From positions 25,944 through 89,943 of the forward strand of contig NZ_BCQG01000005.1 in NCBI RefSeq assembly GCF_001544315.1: a stretch of 64,000 nucleotides of DNA, given 5' to 3'. This stretch comes from Geobacillus jurassicus NBRC 107829 (GTDB taxonomy: Bacteria; Bacillota; Bacilli; Bacillales; Anoxybacillaceae). Below the pieces are notes generated by a model. That model was not told where the DNA came from and ran no database searches. It saw only the letters and a program-made list of their open reading frames with translations. Positions 47,352 to 56,611 of the stretch are shown piece after piece. The position numbers were made by a program, and so were the translations under genes. Every line of letters begins with the position of its first letter. Within the stretch, counting starts at the first letter, position 1.

Positions 47352-47707
47352 TCGCCTCTTCCTCTCATGAGCGATTCGATGCGGACGTCGAAATCGGCGC
47401 GCAACAGCACTTGCGCCAAATGCCAATGCGGGGCGGTCGCCACTTCACGGTACGCCCGGTCAATGTAAATATGCTCTGCCTCTGGAAACATACGGCGAAA
47501 CTGCCGGCGCAATTTTTCCCCCGCCTCATCGGCATCGGCCAACACGTATACATCGCATCCTTCCAGCTCATCAGCCAGCTCCTCAAGGCGCGCGTCGCTG
47601 ATCGTGCCGTTTGTGCAGACGATGACGACCGGTTCGTTCAGCACCGCCGCCACCTTTTGCTTGTCCGATCGCCCTTCCACAATAATCACTTTTTCGATCC
47701 GTCGCAT
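47348..47707 (-). CDS. yusF: Toprim-domain protein YusF
   Basis: A 119-residue stand-alone Toprim domain. The catalytic Glu is in VIIVEGRSDKQKVA and the DxDxxG motif is VYVLADADEAGEKLRRQF. It is of the small OLD/RNase M5-like class; B. subtilis YusF is similar. Likely nucleic-acid acting, role unknown. Translationally coupled to yusE. Confidence 0.87.
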   Translation of the reverse strand: MRRIEKVIIVEGRSDKQKVAAVLNEPVVIVCTNGTISDARLEELADELEGCDVYVLADADEAGEKLRRQFRRMFPEAEHIYIDRAYREVATAPHWHLAQVLLRADFDVRIESLMRGRGE

Positions 47708-47761
47708 GTCCGACCCACCTAACTTCAAAGAGGATACTATATTGTATGCCCCGCGCCGGCC

Positions 47762-47895
47762 AAATGGTCAACTCCCCCCACTTAAAGCCTCATGGCTTTT
47801 GAAGTGGGGGCTTGCAACTCCCCAGAAGTGCAAGCGGCATGGAACCTCCTTCCTTCGAGTGAGATTGCATAAGGGTGGTTGACAGCACCCCGACC
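47762..47895 (-). repeat. Solo IS200/IS605-like end (omega-RNA-like), no tnpB
   Basis: On the minus strand GCAAGCCCCCACTTC, a GCC/GGC inner stem and AAGTGGGGGGAGTTGAC form the long hairpin that typically ends IS200/IS605 (tnpB-type) elements and their guide RNAs. Upstream a second stem-loop, GCTTGCACTTC and GAGTTGCAAGC, is also present. There is no transposase or TnpB frame within 1 kb. The assignment rests on resemblance of the terminal hairpin to known right ends, so it is an inference. Confidence 0.45.
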
Positions 47896-48318
47896 ATACA
47901 ATTGAAAAAGAAAAGCAACGGCCATCCACCGTTGCCTTTTTCCCATCATCCCGCTTTCCCGTCACAATCGACATCTTTTGCATCTTTTGATCCGGTTCAA
48001 CGGTAGCGGTCGCGTCTTTCAACATTTTCATATCTGTTTGTCAACTCGACAGACGCCCCCGAAGCAGAAGGGCTGATCCGTCGCCCAAGCCGAGCGAGCC
48101 GCCGGTCAGCTTTTCGGTTCCCAAACGAGCAATATGGATGAACAGCGGTGCGGTGGCATCGTCAGCACGGGCACCGCTGCTCCATTGAACTGCTGTCTTG
48201 GTTAACGCCAACGACATTCATCTCCCGCTGATCGCTGCGCTTCGTCCTTCACGCGCTTGCAACGAGAGACTTCTTTCGGAAATCGGCAAAAATTATGTAT
48301 ATCGAAAGCGGCACGAAC
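47896..48318. other. Gene-free stretch upstream of yusF and downstream of gcvH
   Basis: No frame with a ribosome-binding site and plausible composition. Two strong hairpins are visible: GCAACGG, 7 nt, CCGTTGC with TTTTT at 47924-47945, and CAGCGGTGC (48143-48151) with GCACCGCTG (48171-48179). The first can terminate transcription. The stretch adjoins the solo IS200/IS605-like end and may be a decayed insertion. Confidence 0.45.
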
Positions 48319-48702
48319 TTATCCTTCGTTGATCATCGCCTCGTACTGCTCGGCCGTCAACAAATTGTCGATTTCGCTCAAGTCGTTCGGTTTGACAACG
48401 ATCATCCACGCTTTGTCATACGGCGATTCGTTCACATACTCCGGATTGTCATTTAACGACTCATTCACTTCGACAACCGTACCGCTGATCGGCGCATACA
48501 GTTCTGAAACGGTTTTCACCGACTCGACGCTGCCGAACGGCTCGTTCGCCGTAAGCTCCGTTCCGACTTCCGGCAGCTCGACAAAGACGATGTCTCCCAA
48601 CTCCGATTGGGCAAAATCGGTGATCCCGATCCGCACGTTGTCTCCTTCGACGCGCACCCACTCATGCTCTTTCGAATAACGAAGTTCTTTCGGCGTGTTC
48701 AT
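48319..48702 (-). CDS. gcvH: Glycine cleavage system H protein
   Basis: A 127-residue lipoyl carrier. The lipoylation site is the Lys in [18 protein letters not shown] near residue 63. ATG at 48702 follows GGAGGG. In bacilli GcvH also serves as the first acceptor in lipoyl relay, linking it to LipA in this window. The gcvT/gcvP genes are not here. Confidence 0.96.
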   Translation of the reverse strand: MNTPKELRYSKEHEWVRVEGDNVRIGITDFAQSELGDIVFVELPEVGTELTANEPFGSVESVKTVSELYAPISGTVVEVNESLNDNPEYVNESPYDKAWMIVVKPNDLSEIDNLLTAEQYEAMINEG

Positions 48703-48796
48703 CGAATCCCTCCATTGCGACAAAATGTATTCTTTTTCATCATAACCGATTTTCAGCAAAAACTCACCGAATTCGCCCTATTTTGCAAAAAATTTT

Positions 48797-49174
48797 TTAT
48801 GTCGCCGCCGGCGGACGCTGAGCGAAAAACGCCTCATACTCTTGTTCGCGAAATCCGACAACAACCCGCTCGCCATCCGTTAAAATTGGCCGTTTCACCA
48901 GCATTCCATCGGAGGCGAGCCAATCAAGCATCTCCTCTTCCGAAGCGCGATCGAGCTTATCTTTCAGACCGAGTTCGCGGTATTTCATCCCGCTCGTGTT
49001 AAAAAATTTTTTCAGCGGCAGCCCGCTTTGGCGGTGCAAACGGGCGAGCTCTTCTTTCGTCAGCGGCTCATCAACAAGATGCACCATCCGCACATGGATC
49101 CCTCGCTCATCGAGCCATTTTTTCGCTTTCCGGCACGTGCCGCACTTCGGATACCAATAGAGCGTCAACGCCAT
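48797..49174 (-). CDS. yusI: ArsC/Spx-family reductase-like protein, YusI
   Basis: A 125-residue ArsC-like protein. The CxxC motif is WYPKCGTCRKAKKWLDERG near the N terminus and the conserved RPILTDGERVVVGF is near the C terminus (RP motif of the family). Start MALTLYWYPKCG follows GGGAGGGG. It could be a thiol reductase; the Spx RNA-polymerase-binding residues are not evident. Its leader carries a duplicated 40-bp unit. Confidence 0.88.
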   Translation of the reverse strand: MALTLYWYPKCGTCRKAKKWLDERGIHVRMVHLVDEPLTKEELARLHRQSGLPLKKFFNTSGMKYRELGLKDKLDRASEEEMLDWLASDGMLVKRPILTDGERVVVGFREQEYEAFFAQRPPAAT

Positions 49175-49310
49175 AGCCACCCCTCCCTTCAAATGATGGA
49201 TCAACCAACCGCCGCGTGCCGCGCCCCTCTTTGAAATGATGGATCGACGATCGCGGCGCGGCAAGCCTGTCTTGGCGTCTGGCCCGCCCGAATGAAATGC
49301 CCATCAAGCA

Positions 49311-49340
49311 AAAAGTACCAAGCCGCAGCTTGGTACTTCC
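49311..49340 (-). terminator. Terminator after fadE
   Basis: AAGTACCAAGC, 4-nt loop, GCTTGGTACTT with TTTTTG on the minus strand, 6 bp past the fadE stop. Confidence 0.9.
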
Positions 49341-49345
49341 TATTA

Positions 49346-51130
49346 TCACACAATATACCGTTCTGCTTCAATGAGCGCGGCGGCCGCTTCGCGTTTTTTC
49401 GCGATCACATTGATCGGCGTATGGCGCGTCAGCCGGCGGAGAGCGGCGAGCATCATTCGCAGCGTGTCGCCTTGTTCGACGGCGACGAGCGTTTCTTTCG
49501 CATGGGCTTCAATTTCATTGAACGCCTCTTGGCAGAAAATTTGCGTATAAAGAAGTTTTTGTTTGTTTTTCTCTTCCCCGCTCGCGTTGATCGCTTTTTC
49601 CGTGCGCAACAAGGCCGATTCCATCGCGTAAATGTTCGAGACGATGTCGGCAATGTTGACAAGCACTTCTTGCTCTTCTTCAATGCGCTGGCCGTATTTT
49701 TGCGCTGCTAAGCCGGCGACCATCAAGGCGATTTTTTTCGCGTTGCGCACCAAGTATTTCTCTTGTTCCAGCGCACCCGTCCCTGGCTCTTCTGCGGTCA
49801 TCATCATCAGTTCTTCCTGAAGTTGCTGCGCTTTTTGGAAGAGCGGCAGCTCGCCTTTTAACGCCTTTTTCAAATACATGCCCGGCACGAGAAGGCGGTT
49901 GATTTCGTTCGTCCCCTCGAAAATGCGGTTGATGCGCGAATCGCGGTAGGCGCGCTCAATTTCGTATTCCTGCATAAAGCCGTAGCCGCCGTGGATTTGC
50001 ACGCCTTCATCAACGATGTAATCGAGCACTTCCGTCGCAAAAAACTTGTTCAATGAGCATTCGATCGCATATTCGGCGATCGACTTCGCCACTTCCTTGC
50101 CATCTTTCGCTTTTTCCGCATCAAGCAGGCCCATCCGTTCATCGAACAAACCGACCGTGCGGTAAACCGAGCTTTCGGCGGCATACAGGCGCGACGCCAT
50201 CGTCGCAAATTTTTCTTGTGTCAGCGTAAATTGCGAAATCGGCCGTTTGAATTGCTGGCGCTGATTGGCGTATTTCAACGTGATCTCAAGCGCCCGCTTC
50301 GCGCCGCCGACCGCCCCTAATCCAAGTTTATAGCGGCCGATGTTCAAAATGTTGAAGGCGATGACATGGCCTTTGCCGATTTCACCGAGCACGTTTTCTT
50401 TCGGCACCGGCACATCTTGCAAAATGAGCGTCCGCGTCGATGAGCTTTTAATCCCCATTTTCTTTTCTTCCGGACCAGTTGAAACGCCCGGGAAGTCGCG
50501 TTCCACGATGAACGCGGTGAAATGTTCGCCGTCGACTTTTGCATAGACGACAAACACATCAGCAAAACCGGAGTTGGTGATCCATTGTTTTTCGCCGTTT
50601 AAAATGTAATGCGTGCCTTCCGCGTTTAATCTCGCCGTCGTTTTCGCGCCGAGGGCGTCCGAACCCGATCCCGGCTCCGTCAAGGCGTAGGCGGCGATTT
50701 TTTCGCCGGTCGCTAAATACGGCAAATATTTTTGTTTTTGTTCTTCCGTGCCGAACAACACGATCGGCAGCGACCCGATGCCGACGTGCGCTCCGTGCGA
50801 AATCGCAAAACCGCCGGCGGGCGCCATTTTTTCCGCAATGATGGCCGAGCTGATTTTGTCAAGACCCAAGCCGCCGTATTCTTCCGGAATGTCCGCGCTG
50901 AGCAGCCCGAGTTCGCCCGCCTTGCGGAGCAATTTCACCGAACGGTCAAATTCGTGGTTTTCCAAATGCTCGAGCTGCGGAAGCACTTCATTGTTGACGT
51001 ATTCTTCCGTCGTTTTCGCGATCATCTGATGTTCGTCGGTGAAATCTTCCGGCGTAAAGACGCGCTCTGCCGGAATGTCTTCAATCAAAAAGCTGCCGCC
51101 TTTTACGGCATTTTCGATCGTTTTGGCCAT
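49346..51130 (-). CDS. fadE: Acyl-CoA dehydrogenase FadE
   Basis: A 594-residue FAD enzyme catalysing the first step of beta-oxidation. Signature 1 AYALTEPGSGSDALGAKTTA near residue 148 and the catalytic-site region QIHGGYGFMQEYEIERAYRD near 400 are intact. A C-terminal extension of about 170 residues (from LFQKAQQLQEELMMM) is the VLCAD-like extra domain. ATG at 51130 is 9 nt after GGAGG. Last gene of fadN-fadA-fadE. Confidence 0.95.
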   Translation of the reverse strand: MAKTIENAVKGGSFLIEDIPAERVFTPEDFTDEHQMIAKTTEEYVNNEVLPQLEHLENHEFDRSVKLLRKAGELGLLSADIPEEYGGLGLDKISSAIIAEKMAPAGGFAISHGAHVGIGSLPIVLFGTEEQKQKYLPYLATGEKIAAYALTEPGSGSDALGAKTTARLNAEGTHYILNGEKQWITNSGFADVFVVYAKVDGEHFTAFIVERDFPGVSTGPEEKKMGIKSSSTRTLILQDVPVPKENVLGEIGKGHVIAFNILNIGRYKLGLGAVGGAKRALEITLKYANQRQQFKRPISQFTLTQEKFATMASRLYAAESSVYRTVGLFDERMGLLDAEKAKDGKEVAKSIAEYAIECSLNKFFATEVLDYIVDEGVQIHGGYGFMQEYEIERAYRDSRINRIFEGTNEINRLLVPGMYLKKALKGELPLFQKAQQLQEELMMMTAEEPGTGALEQEKYLVRNAKKIALMVAGLAAQKYGQRIEEEQEVLVNIADIVSNIYAMESALLRTEKAINASGEEKNKQKLLYTQIFCQEAFNEIEAHAKETLVAVEQGDTLRMMLAALRRLTRHTPINVIAKKREAAAALIEAERYIV

Positions 51131-51210
51131 GATCATTTTCCTCCCCCGATGTATTTTATCGTGTGAGCGGCAGACGATGCCGCCCACTGGAATCCATCCG
51201 CCCTCGCGGA

Positions 51211-52383
51211 TTACAGCAGCTCAAACACGCCAGCCGCGCCCATGCCGCCGCCGATGCACATCGTAACGATGCCGAACTGCACGTTGCGGCGCCGCATTTC
51301 GTAAAGCAAAGACAATGTCAGCTTCGCGCCCGTGCAACCGAGCGGGTGGCCCAGAGCAATCGCCCCGCCGTTGACGTTGACAATGTCCTCATCCAACCCA
51401 AGTTCCCGGATGACTTGGATCGATTGCGAGGCGAACGCTTCGTTCAGCTCGATCAAGCCGATGTCCGACAGCTCAAGGCCGGCCAGCTTCAACGCTTTCG
51501 GCACCGCCGCGACCGGGCCGATTCCCATCACTTCCGGCGGCACGCCGGCAACCGCGAACGACCGAAACTTGCCGAGCGGCTTCAATCCGAGCGACTCCGC
51601 TTTTTCGCGGTCCATCACCATGACCGCCGCCGCCCCGTCGCTCATTTGCGACGCGTTGCCGGCGGTGACGGTGCCGTTCACCGCAAACGCCGGGCGCAGT
51701 TTCGCGAGCGTCTCCATGTTCGTATCTGGGCGCACGCCTTCGTCTTTAGCAAAGACGATTTTCTCTTCGACGAGTTTGCTTCCTTCCACTTTGCGCACCG
51801 TCACTTCAACCGGCACGATTTCTTCATCGAACTTTCCTTCGGCGATCGCCTTGGCGGCGCGCTGATGGCTGCGCACGGCGAACGCGTCTTGGTCTTCGCG
51901 GCTGACGCCGTATTTTTTCGCCACTTGCTCGGCGGTGTGCCCCATCGACATGTAGTATTCCGGCGCCTCTTCGGCCAAGCGGGCGTTCGGGCGGACGACA
52001 TGCCCCATCATCGGCACCATGCTCATCGATTCGACCCCGCCGGCAATGACGGTATCGGAATGGCCAAGCATCACCCGTTCGGCCGCATAGGCGATCGCCT
52101 GCAAGCCGGACGAGCAATACCGGTTGATCGTGATCGCCGGCACCGTATACGGCAGCCCGGCGAGCGCGCCGATGTTGCGGGCGATGTTCAGCCCTTGCTC
52201 CGCCTCCGGCATGGCGCACCCAATAATGAGATCGTCAATGTTTCCTTCATAGTTCCCCGCGCGCTTGATCGTTTCTTTCACGACGAGCGCTCCTAAATCG
52301 TCCGGCCGCACATGGGCGAGCGTCCCTTTTTTCGCCTTTCCGACCGGTGTGCGCGCTCCCGCGACAATAACCGCTTCTCTCAC
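51211..52383 (-). CDS. fadA: Acetyl-CoA acyltransferase (3-ketoacyl-CoA thiolase) FadA
   Basis: A 390-residue thiolase. The nucleophile Cys is in [19 protein letters not shown] near residue 90, and [10 protein letters not shown] plus [15 protein letters not shown] carry the remaining catalytic His and Cys. GTG start after GGGGGG. Acts with FadN on 3-ketoacyl-CoA. Confidence 0.96.
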   Translation of the reverse strand: MREAVIVAGARTPVGKAKKGTLAHVRPDDLGALVVKETIKRAGNYEGNIDDLIIGCAMPEAEQGLNIARNIGALAGLPYTVPAITINRYCSSGLQAIAYAAERVMLGHSDTVIAGGVESMSMVPMMGHVVRPNARLAEEAPEYYMSMGHTAEQVAKKYGVSREDQDAFAVRSHQRAAKAIAEGKFDEEIVPVEVTVRKVEGSKLVEEKIVFAKDEGVRPDTNMETLAKLRPAFAVNGTVTAGNASQMSDGAAAVMVMDREKAESLGLKPLGKFRSFAVAGVPPEVMGIGPVAAVPKALKLAGLELSDIGLIELNEAFASQSIQVIRELGLDEDIVNVNGGAIALGHPLGCTGAKLTLSLLYEMRRRNVQFGIVTMCIGGGMGAAGVFELL

Positions 52384-52410
52384 GCCAATCCCCCCTTGAT
52401 CTCCCCCGCT

Positions 52411-54798
52411 TTAGTTGCGGAGCGGTTTTCCTTTCACAAGCATATGCTGCATGCGCGCTTGCGTCTTCGGCTCGCCGATCAAGCTCAAAAACGCCTCGCG
52501 CTCGAGATCGAGCAAGTATTGCTCGTCGACTTCCGTTCCGTATGGCACCTTGCCGCCGGCTAGAACATACGCCAGCTTTTTCGCGATTTTCAAATCGTGC
52601 TCGCTGATGTAGCCGGAATGGAACATCGACTGCGCCCCCAAGAGCATGGCCGCATAGCCGCTTTCGCCGGCGACCGGCACTTTTTTCCGAACCGGCGGCC
52701 GGTATCCTTCCTCATACATCGAAAGCACCGCCTGTTTCGCTTCATACAGCAGGTGATCGCCGTTCATCGTGATGCCGTCGCGGTGATTCAAGAAGCCAAG
52801 CTCGCGCGCTTCCGCCGCTGACGTCGACACTTTCGCCATGGCGATCGTTTCAAATACGCTGGCCGCGATTTTGACGTAGTCGATGTCCACGCCGCGCGGC
52901 AGGCTGTTCAACCGTTTGATGTACAGCTCCTTGTTGCCGCCGCCGCCCGGAATCAAGCCGACGCCGACTTCGACAAGCCCGATGTACGTCTCGGCCGCCG
53001 CCTGGATGCGCGAAGCCGCCAGGCTCACTTCCGCCCCGCCGCCCAACGTCATGGCAAACGGCGCAACGACGACCGGCTTCGGGTTGTATTTCATTTTGAG
53101 AAGCGCTTGCTGGAACTGGCGAACGGCAAGTTCCAATTCAAAAAAGTTTTCGTCTTGCGCCTCCATGAGCATCATCGCCAAGTTCGCGCCGACGCAGAAG
53201 TTTTTCCCTTGGTTGCCGATGACGAGCCCTTTGTAGTTGCGGTTGACTTCCTCAAGCGCCTCGTTGATCATTTGGACAATGTCGGCGCCAATCGCGTTGT
53301 TCGGCGAATGGAACTCGAGAAGCGCCACGTCGTCGCCGAGGTCAATGAGGCTGGCGCCGGCGTTTTTCTTGATGACGCCGCGCGCTTCTTTCAGCCGGCG
53401 AATGTGGATGACTTTTTCGTTTTCTTCCACTACTTTATAGCCGCCCGGCGCATAATAGAACAGCTGGCCGTTCTCCGTTTTATAGAACGATGCCACTCCA
53501 TCGGCGAGCATGTCCGTGACCCAAGATGGAATGTCGCGCCCTTCCGCCTGCATTTTGCGCACCGACTTCTCAAGGCCGATCGCATCCCACAGTTCAAACG
53601 GACCTTGCTCCCAGCCGAACCCCCACTTCATCGCCTTGTCGATCGCCACGATGTCGTCGGCGATCTCCCCGACAAGGCGGGCGGTGTACAGCAATGTCGG
53701 CGCGATGATGTTCCAAAGGAGCGTTCCCGCGCGGTCGCCATCGGCATACACGAGTGTTTGCAGCTTGGCGGCCGTTCCTTTCGCCTGCTTGGCCATCTCC
53801 ACCGCCGGGGTGACAAGCTTTTTGCGCGGCTCGTATTGCATCGTGACGTAGTTCAGCTCGAGAATGTCTTTTCCTTGTTTGACAAAAAAGCCTTGTCCGG
53901 ATTTGCTGCCGAGCCAGCCGTTTTCAAGCATCGTTTTCATAAACTCCGGAACGCGGAACGCCTCTTTCTCTTCCCCTTCGACGTTTTCATACACGTTGTT
54001 GGCGACGTGGACGAACGTATCCAGCCCGACGACATCGAGCGTGCGGAACGTCGCGCTTTTCGGCCGGCCGATGAGCGGCCCCGTCACCGAATCGACCTCG
54101 CCGACGCTGTAGCCGCCTTGCACCATCTCGCGGACGGTGACAAGCAACCCGTACGTGCCGATCCGATTGGCGATGAAATTCGGCGTATCTTTCGCCATGA
54201 CGACGCCTTTGCCGAGCACGTCTTCACCGAACGTTTTCATGTAAGCGACGACTTCTGGATCCGTATGTTCCGTCGGGATGATTTCAAGCAGCTTCAAATA
54301 GCGCGGCGGGTTGAAGAAATGCGTGCCTAAAAAGTGTTTTTTGAAATCATCGGAACGCCCCTCCGCCATCGCGGCGATCGAAATGCCGGATGTGTTCGAG
54401 CTGACGATCGTTCCCGGCGTCCGCACCTCGTCAACGCGGGCGAAGACCTCTTTTTTCACTTCCAGCTTTTCAACGACCGCTTCAATGATCCAATCCACTT
54501 CAGCGAGCCGATGAAAGTCATCCTCAAAGTTGCCCGTTTCAATCAAGGTGATGTTGTCTTTGGACATGAGCGGCGCCGGTTTTTGCTTGAGCAGCCTTTC
54601 CAGCGCCTGATTGGCGAGGCGGTTGCGCACTTGTTTATGCTCGAGCGTCCATCCTTTTGCTTCTTCCTCTTTCGTCAATTCCCGCGGCACGATATCCAAC
54701 AGCAGCGTCGGAATGCCGACGTTCGCCAAATGGGCGGCAATGCCCGAACCCATGACGCCGGAGCCAAGCACCGCGGCGCGCCGAATGCGTTTTGCCAT
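52411..54798 (-). CDS. fadN: 3-hydroxyacyl-CoA dehydrogenase / enoyl-CoA hydratase FadN
   Basis: A 795-residue bifunctional enzyme. The N-terminal dehydrogenase half has the NAD motif AAVLGSGVMGSGIAAHLANV and HFFNPPRYLKLLEIIP near residue 145; the C-terminal crotonase half has GNQGKNFCVGANLAMML and LGGGAEVSLAASRIQAAAET. This order, dehydrogenase first, is the FadN type. First gene of the operon with a FadR box 22 bp upstream. Confidence 0.95.
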   Translation of the reverse strand: MAKRIRRAAVLGSGVMGSGIAAHLANVGIPTLLLDIVPRELTKEEEAKGWTLEHKQVRNRLANQALERLLKQKPAPLMSKDNITLIETGNFEDDFHRLAEVDWIIEAVVEKLEVKKEVFARVDEVRTPGTIVSSNTSGISIAAMAEGRSDDFKKHFLGTHFFNPPRYLKLLEIIPTEHTDPEVVAYMKTFGEDVLGKGVVMAKDTPNFIANRIGTYGLLVTVREMVQGGYSVGEVDSVTGPLIGRPKSATFRTLDVVGLDTFVHVANNVYENVEGEEKEAFRVPEFMKTMLENGWLGSKSGQGFFVKQGKDILELNYVTMQYEPRKKLVTPAVEMAKQAKGTAAKLQTLVYADGDRAGTLLWNIIAPTLLYTARLVGEIADDIVAIDKAMKWGFGWEQGPFELWDAIGLEKSVRKMQAEGRDIPSWVTDMLADGVASFYKTENGQLFYYAPGGYKVVEENEKVIHIRRLKEARGVIKKNAGASLIDLGDDVALLEFHSPNNAIGADIVQMINEALEEVNRNYKGLVIGNQGKNFCVGANLAMMLMEAQDENFFELELAVRQFQQALLKMKYNPKPVVVAPFAMTLGGGAEVSLAASRIQAAAETYIGLVEVGVGLIPGGGGNKELYIKRLNSLPRGVDIDYVKIAASVFETIAMAKVSTSAAEARELGFLNHRDGITMNGDHLLYEAKQAVLSMYEEGYRPPVRKKVPVAGESGYAAMLLGAQSMFHSGYISEHDLKIAKKLAYVLAGGKVPYGTEVDEQYLLDLEREAFLSLIGEPKTQARMQHMLVKGKPLRN

Positions 54799-54819
54799 TC
54801 CTGTTCCCCCTCACACCAT

Positions 54820-54837
54820 TGAATGAATGGTCATTCA
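54820..54837 (-). promoter_or_regulatory. FadR operator of fadN-fadA-fadE
   Basis: TGAATGAATGGTCATTCA is a near-perfect palindrome matching the B. subtilis FadR consensus TGAATGAMTANTCATTCA. It lies between the promoter region and the fadN start, where bound FadR blocks transcription until long-chain acyl-CoA releases it. Confidence 0.88.
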
Positions 54838-54984
54838 TTTTTTGATGAAAAAAATATCGTTGAAACCGCTCTCTATAACTAAATATATAGTATGTTAGTA
54901 ATTTTCGCAACATATTTGCCGCACATTTTTCCCGACATCGCGCTCCGATTTTTGCCCATACTAAGGATAGGAGGTGAACCATCG

Positions 54985-55134
54985 ATGGCCCGGTTAAAAA
55001 AAAATCCATCTGAGCGAGGCGTCAGCGCGGCAAGCGTCAAAGGAAACACCGGCCCGACGGTCGAAGCCGACGGCGGCGGCAAGCGGACAAGCCAAAATCA
55101 GCAATACAAAAAACATAACATGCAAGGGGACTAA
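54985..55134 (+). CDS. yuzL: YuzL-like small protein
   Basis: A 49-residue basic, Gly/Ser/Asn-rich protein starting MARLKKNPSERGVSAASVKG after AGGAGGTGAACC. The SKRTSQNQQYKKHN-like tail fits the YuzL family, often grouped with small spore proteins. CATACTA at about 54957 resembles a forespore sigma-factor -10 box (CATnnTA). Its stop codon is inside the terminator hairpin. Confidence 0.78.
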   Translation: MARLKKNPSERGVSAASVKGNTGPTVEADGGGKRTSQNQQYKKHNMQGD

Positions 55135-55160
55135 CGCTCATGGCGTTTTGTCCCCTTTGA
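55122..55160 (+). terminator. Terminator fused to the yuzL stop
   Basis: AAGGGGAC...GTCCCCTTT with an inner CGC/GGCG stem; the yuzL TAA is in the 5' arm and CTTTGA follows. Confidence 0.7.
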
Positions 55161-55254
55161 CCTGCACCAAGGACCGGCCGCGCTTGCCCCAAGGCGATGG
55201 CCATCTCGCATCGCTGAACTCCTCTCGCAGCCGCCAGCCTTTTCATTTTTGCAC

Positions 55255-56172
55255 CTACTTGCGGATGATGCCCTTTAAGACGAACGCCACGTTGGCCGGT
55301 CGTTCGGCGAGCCGGCGCATAAAGTAGCCGTACCAGTCGGTGCCGTACGGAACGTACACGCGCATCGTATATCCTTCGCGCGCCAGCTGCACTTGGCGCT
55401 CCGGGCGGATGCCGTACAACATTTGAAATTCGAACTGGCTGTTTGGGATGTTGTATTCCTTGACGAGCCGCTTCGTATACTCAATGATGGCATCGTCATG
55501 CGTCGCCACGGCCGTATAGTTGCCGTTTAGCAAATGCATTTTAATGATCTTCTTAAAGTTCTCATCGACATCTTTTTTATCCGGAAACGCCACCTCGGGC
55601 GGTTCTTTGTACGCTCCTTTGACGAGCCGCAAGTTCGGGCGGTACGGCTTTAAGTCTTCAATGTCTTGTTCCGTCCGGTACAAATACGCCTGCAGCACCG
55701 TACCGACGTTGTCGTATTCTTTTTTCAGCTGTTTAAAAATATCGAGCGTCTTTTGGCAGCGCGAGTAGTCCTCCATATCGATCGTCACAAACACGCCGCG
55801 CTGTTTGGCCGCATCCAAAATGCGGCGCATGTTGCGCATCACAAGATCATCGGAAATATCAAGCCCCATCGATGTCATTTTCAGCGACAGCTGCGAGTTT
55901 AACTTCTCTCGGCTGATCGCTTCAATCGCCTCTAGGCAGTGGCTCGCCATTTCATTCGCTTCCTGCTCATTGTCGACAAATTCGCCCAAATAGTCGACCG
56001 TGACCGCCAGCCCTTTTTCGTTCAGCTGACGGATGACACGCACCGCTTCATCGATCGTTTCGCCGGCGACAAACCTGGAAGCGCCGAAGCGGAGGCCGTA
56101 TCGCTTCGCCCATTTTGTCAATGTTTTATTTTTCGATAAGAAGAGGAAAAAATCGCGCATCAACTGCTCCAC
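55255..56172 (-). CDS. Proline dehydrogenase
   Basis: A 305-residue FAD proline dehydrogenase, the first step of proline breakdown. Motifs include VTVDYLGEFVDNEQEANEM, TIDMEDYSRCQKTLDIFKQL, LRLVKGAYKEPPEVAF and the C-terminal RVYVPYGTDWYGYFMRRLAE. GTG at 56172 is 9 nt after GGAGG; longer starts lack a site. B. subtilis has two such enzymes (PutB and YusM/FadM); position beside the fad genes and yusN fits YusM. The pyrroline-5-carboxylate dehydrogenase gene is not in the window. Confidence 0.92.
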   Translation of the reverse strand: MEQLMRDFFLFLSKNKTLTKWAKRYGLRFGASRFVAGETIDEAVRVIRQLNEKGLAVTVDYLGEFVDNEQEANEMASHCLEAIEAISREKLNSQLSLKMTSMGLDISDDLVMRNMRRILDAAKQRGVFVTIDMEDYSRCQKTLDIFKQLKKEYDNVGTVLQAYLYRTEQDIEDLKPYRPNLRLVKGAYKEPPEVAFPDKKDVDENFKKIIKMHLLNGNYTAVATHDDAIIEYTKRLVKEYNIPNSQFEFQMLYGIRPERQVQLAREGYTMRVYVPYGTDWYGYFMRRLAERPANVAFVLKGIIRK

Positions 56173-56338
56173 TGTTGCCAGCCTCCTTGTATGGAAACGC
56201 ATTCACCATTCCTTATTGTACCACGTTTCCGTTCTATATGAATATGTTTTTTCAGAGTGATTTATTTTTTATTTATGTATAGTTTTCCACTCGTTGGACA
56301 ATCTACAAGCGAACAACCAACGAAAGGAGCGAACAACG

Positions 56339-56596
56339 ATGCAACAGCAACCGCAAATGAATCCGCAGGCGGCGATGCCCGAGCCGCCGCAAATGGTGTC
56401 CATGAAAGACGCCATGTACTTTTCCGATATGATGTCATGGAACTTGCTTGCGGCGAAAAAAGCGCACTTTTTCGCCTCGCAATGCCGAGACCCTGAAGTA
56501 GTGCAGGCGATCGAGCGCGCCGGCCAGATGCATCAGCGCCATTACGAAATGATGTTGCGCCATTTGCAAAACCCGCCGCAGCCGCCTGTGATGTGA
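56339..56596 (+). CDS. yusN: Small coat-type protein, YusN-like
   Basis: An 85-residue Gln/Met/Pro-rich protein starting MQQQPQMNPQAAMPEPP after AAAGGAG. The second half (KDAMYFSDMMSWNLLAAKKA then HFFASQC) is a helical CotF-like segment. It precedes the CotF-like gene by 15 bp and the two are an operon. B. subtilis YusN is a spore coat protein; function here is by position and similarity. Confidence 0.78.
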   Translation: MQQQPQMNPQAAMPEPPQMVSMKDAMYFSDMMSWNLLAAKKAHFFASQCRDPEVVQAIERAGQMHQRHYEMMLRHLQNPPQPPVM

Positions 56597-56611
56597 AAGG
56601 AGGAACGCCGC

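Noticed and set aside
47768..48031. Minus-strand 87-codon frame
   Set aside because: It runs through the terminator hairpin and the IS-like end and has no ribosome-binding site or conserved motif.
51163..52296. Long plus-strand open frame opposite fadA
   Set aside because: Antisense shadow: fadA on the minus strand has all thiolase motifs, and the plus-strand product is a His/Arg-rich low-sense translation typical of GC-rich third positions.
53107..54330. 407-codon plus-strand frame opposite fadN
   Set aside because: No ribosome-binding site or recognisable domain; composition is Arg/His/Phe-rich as in other antisense frames here, and fadN is clearly real.
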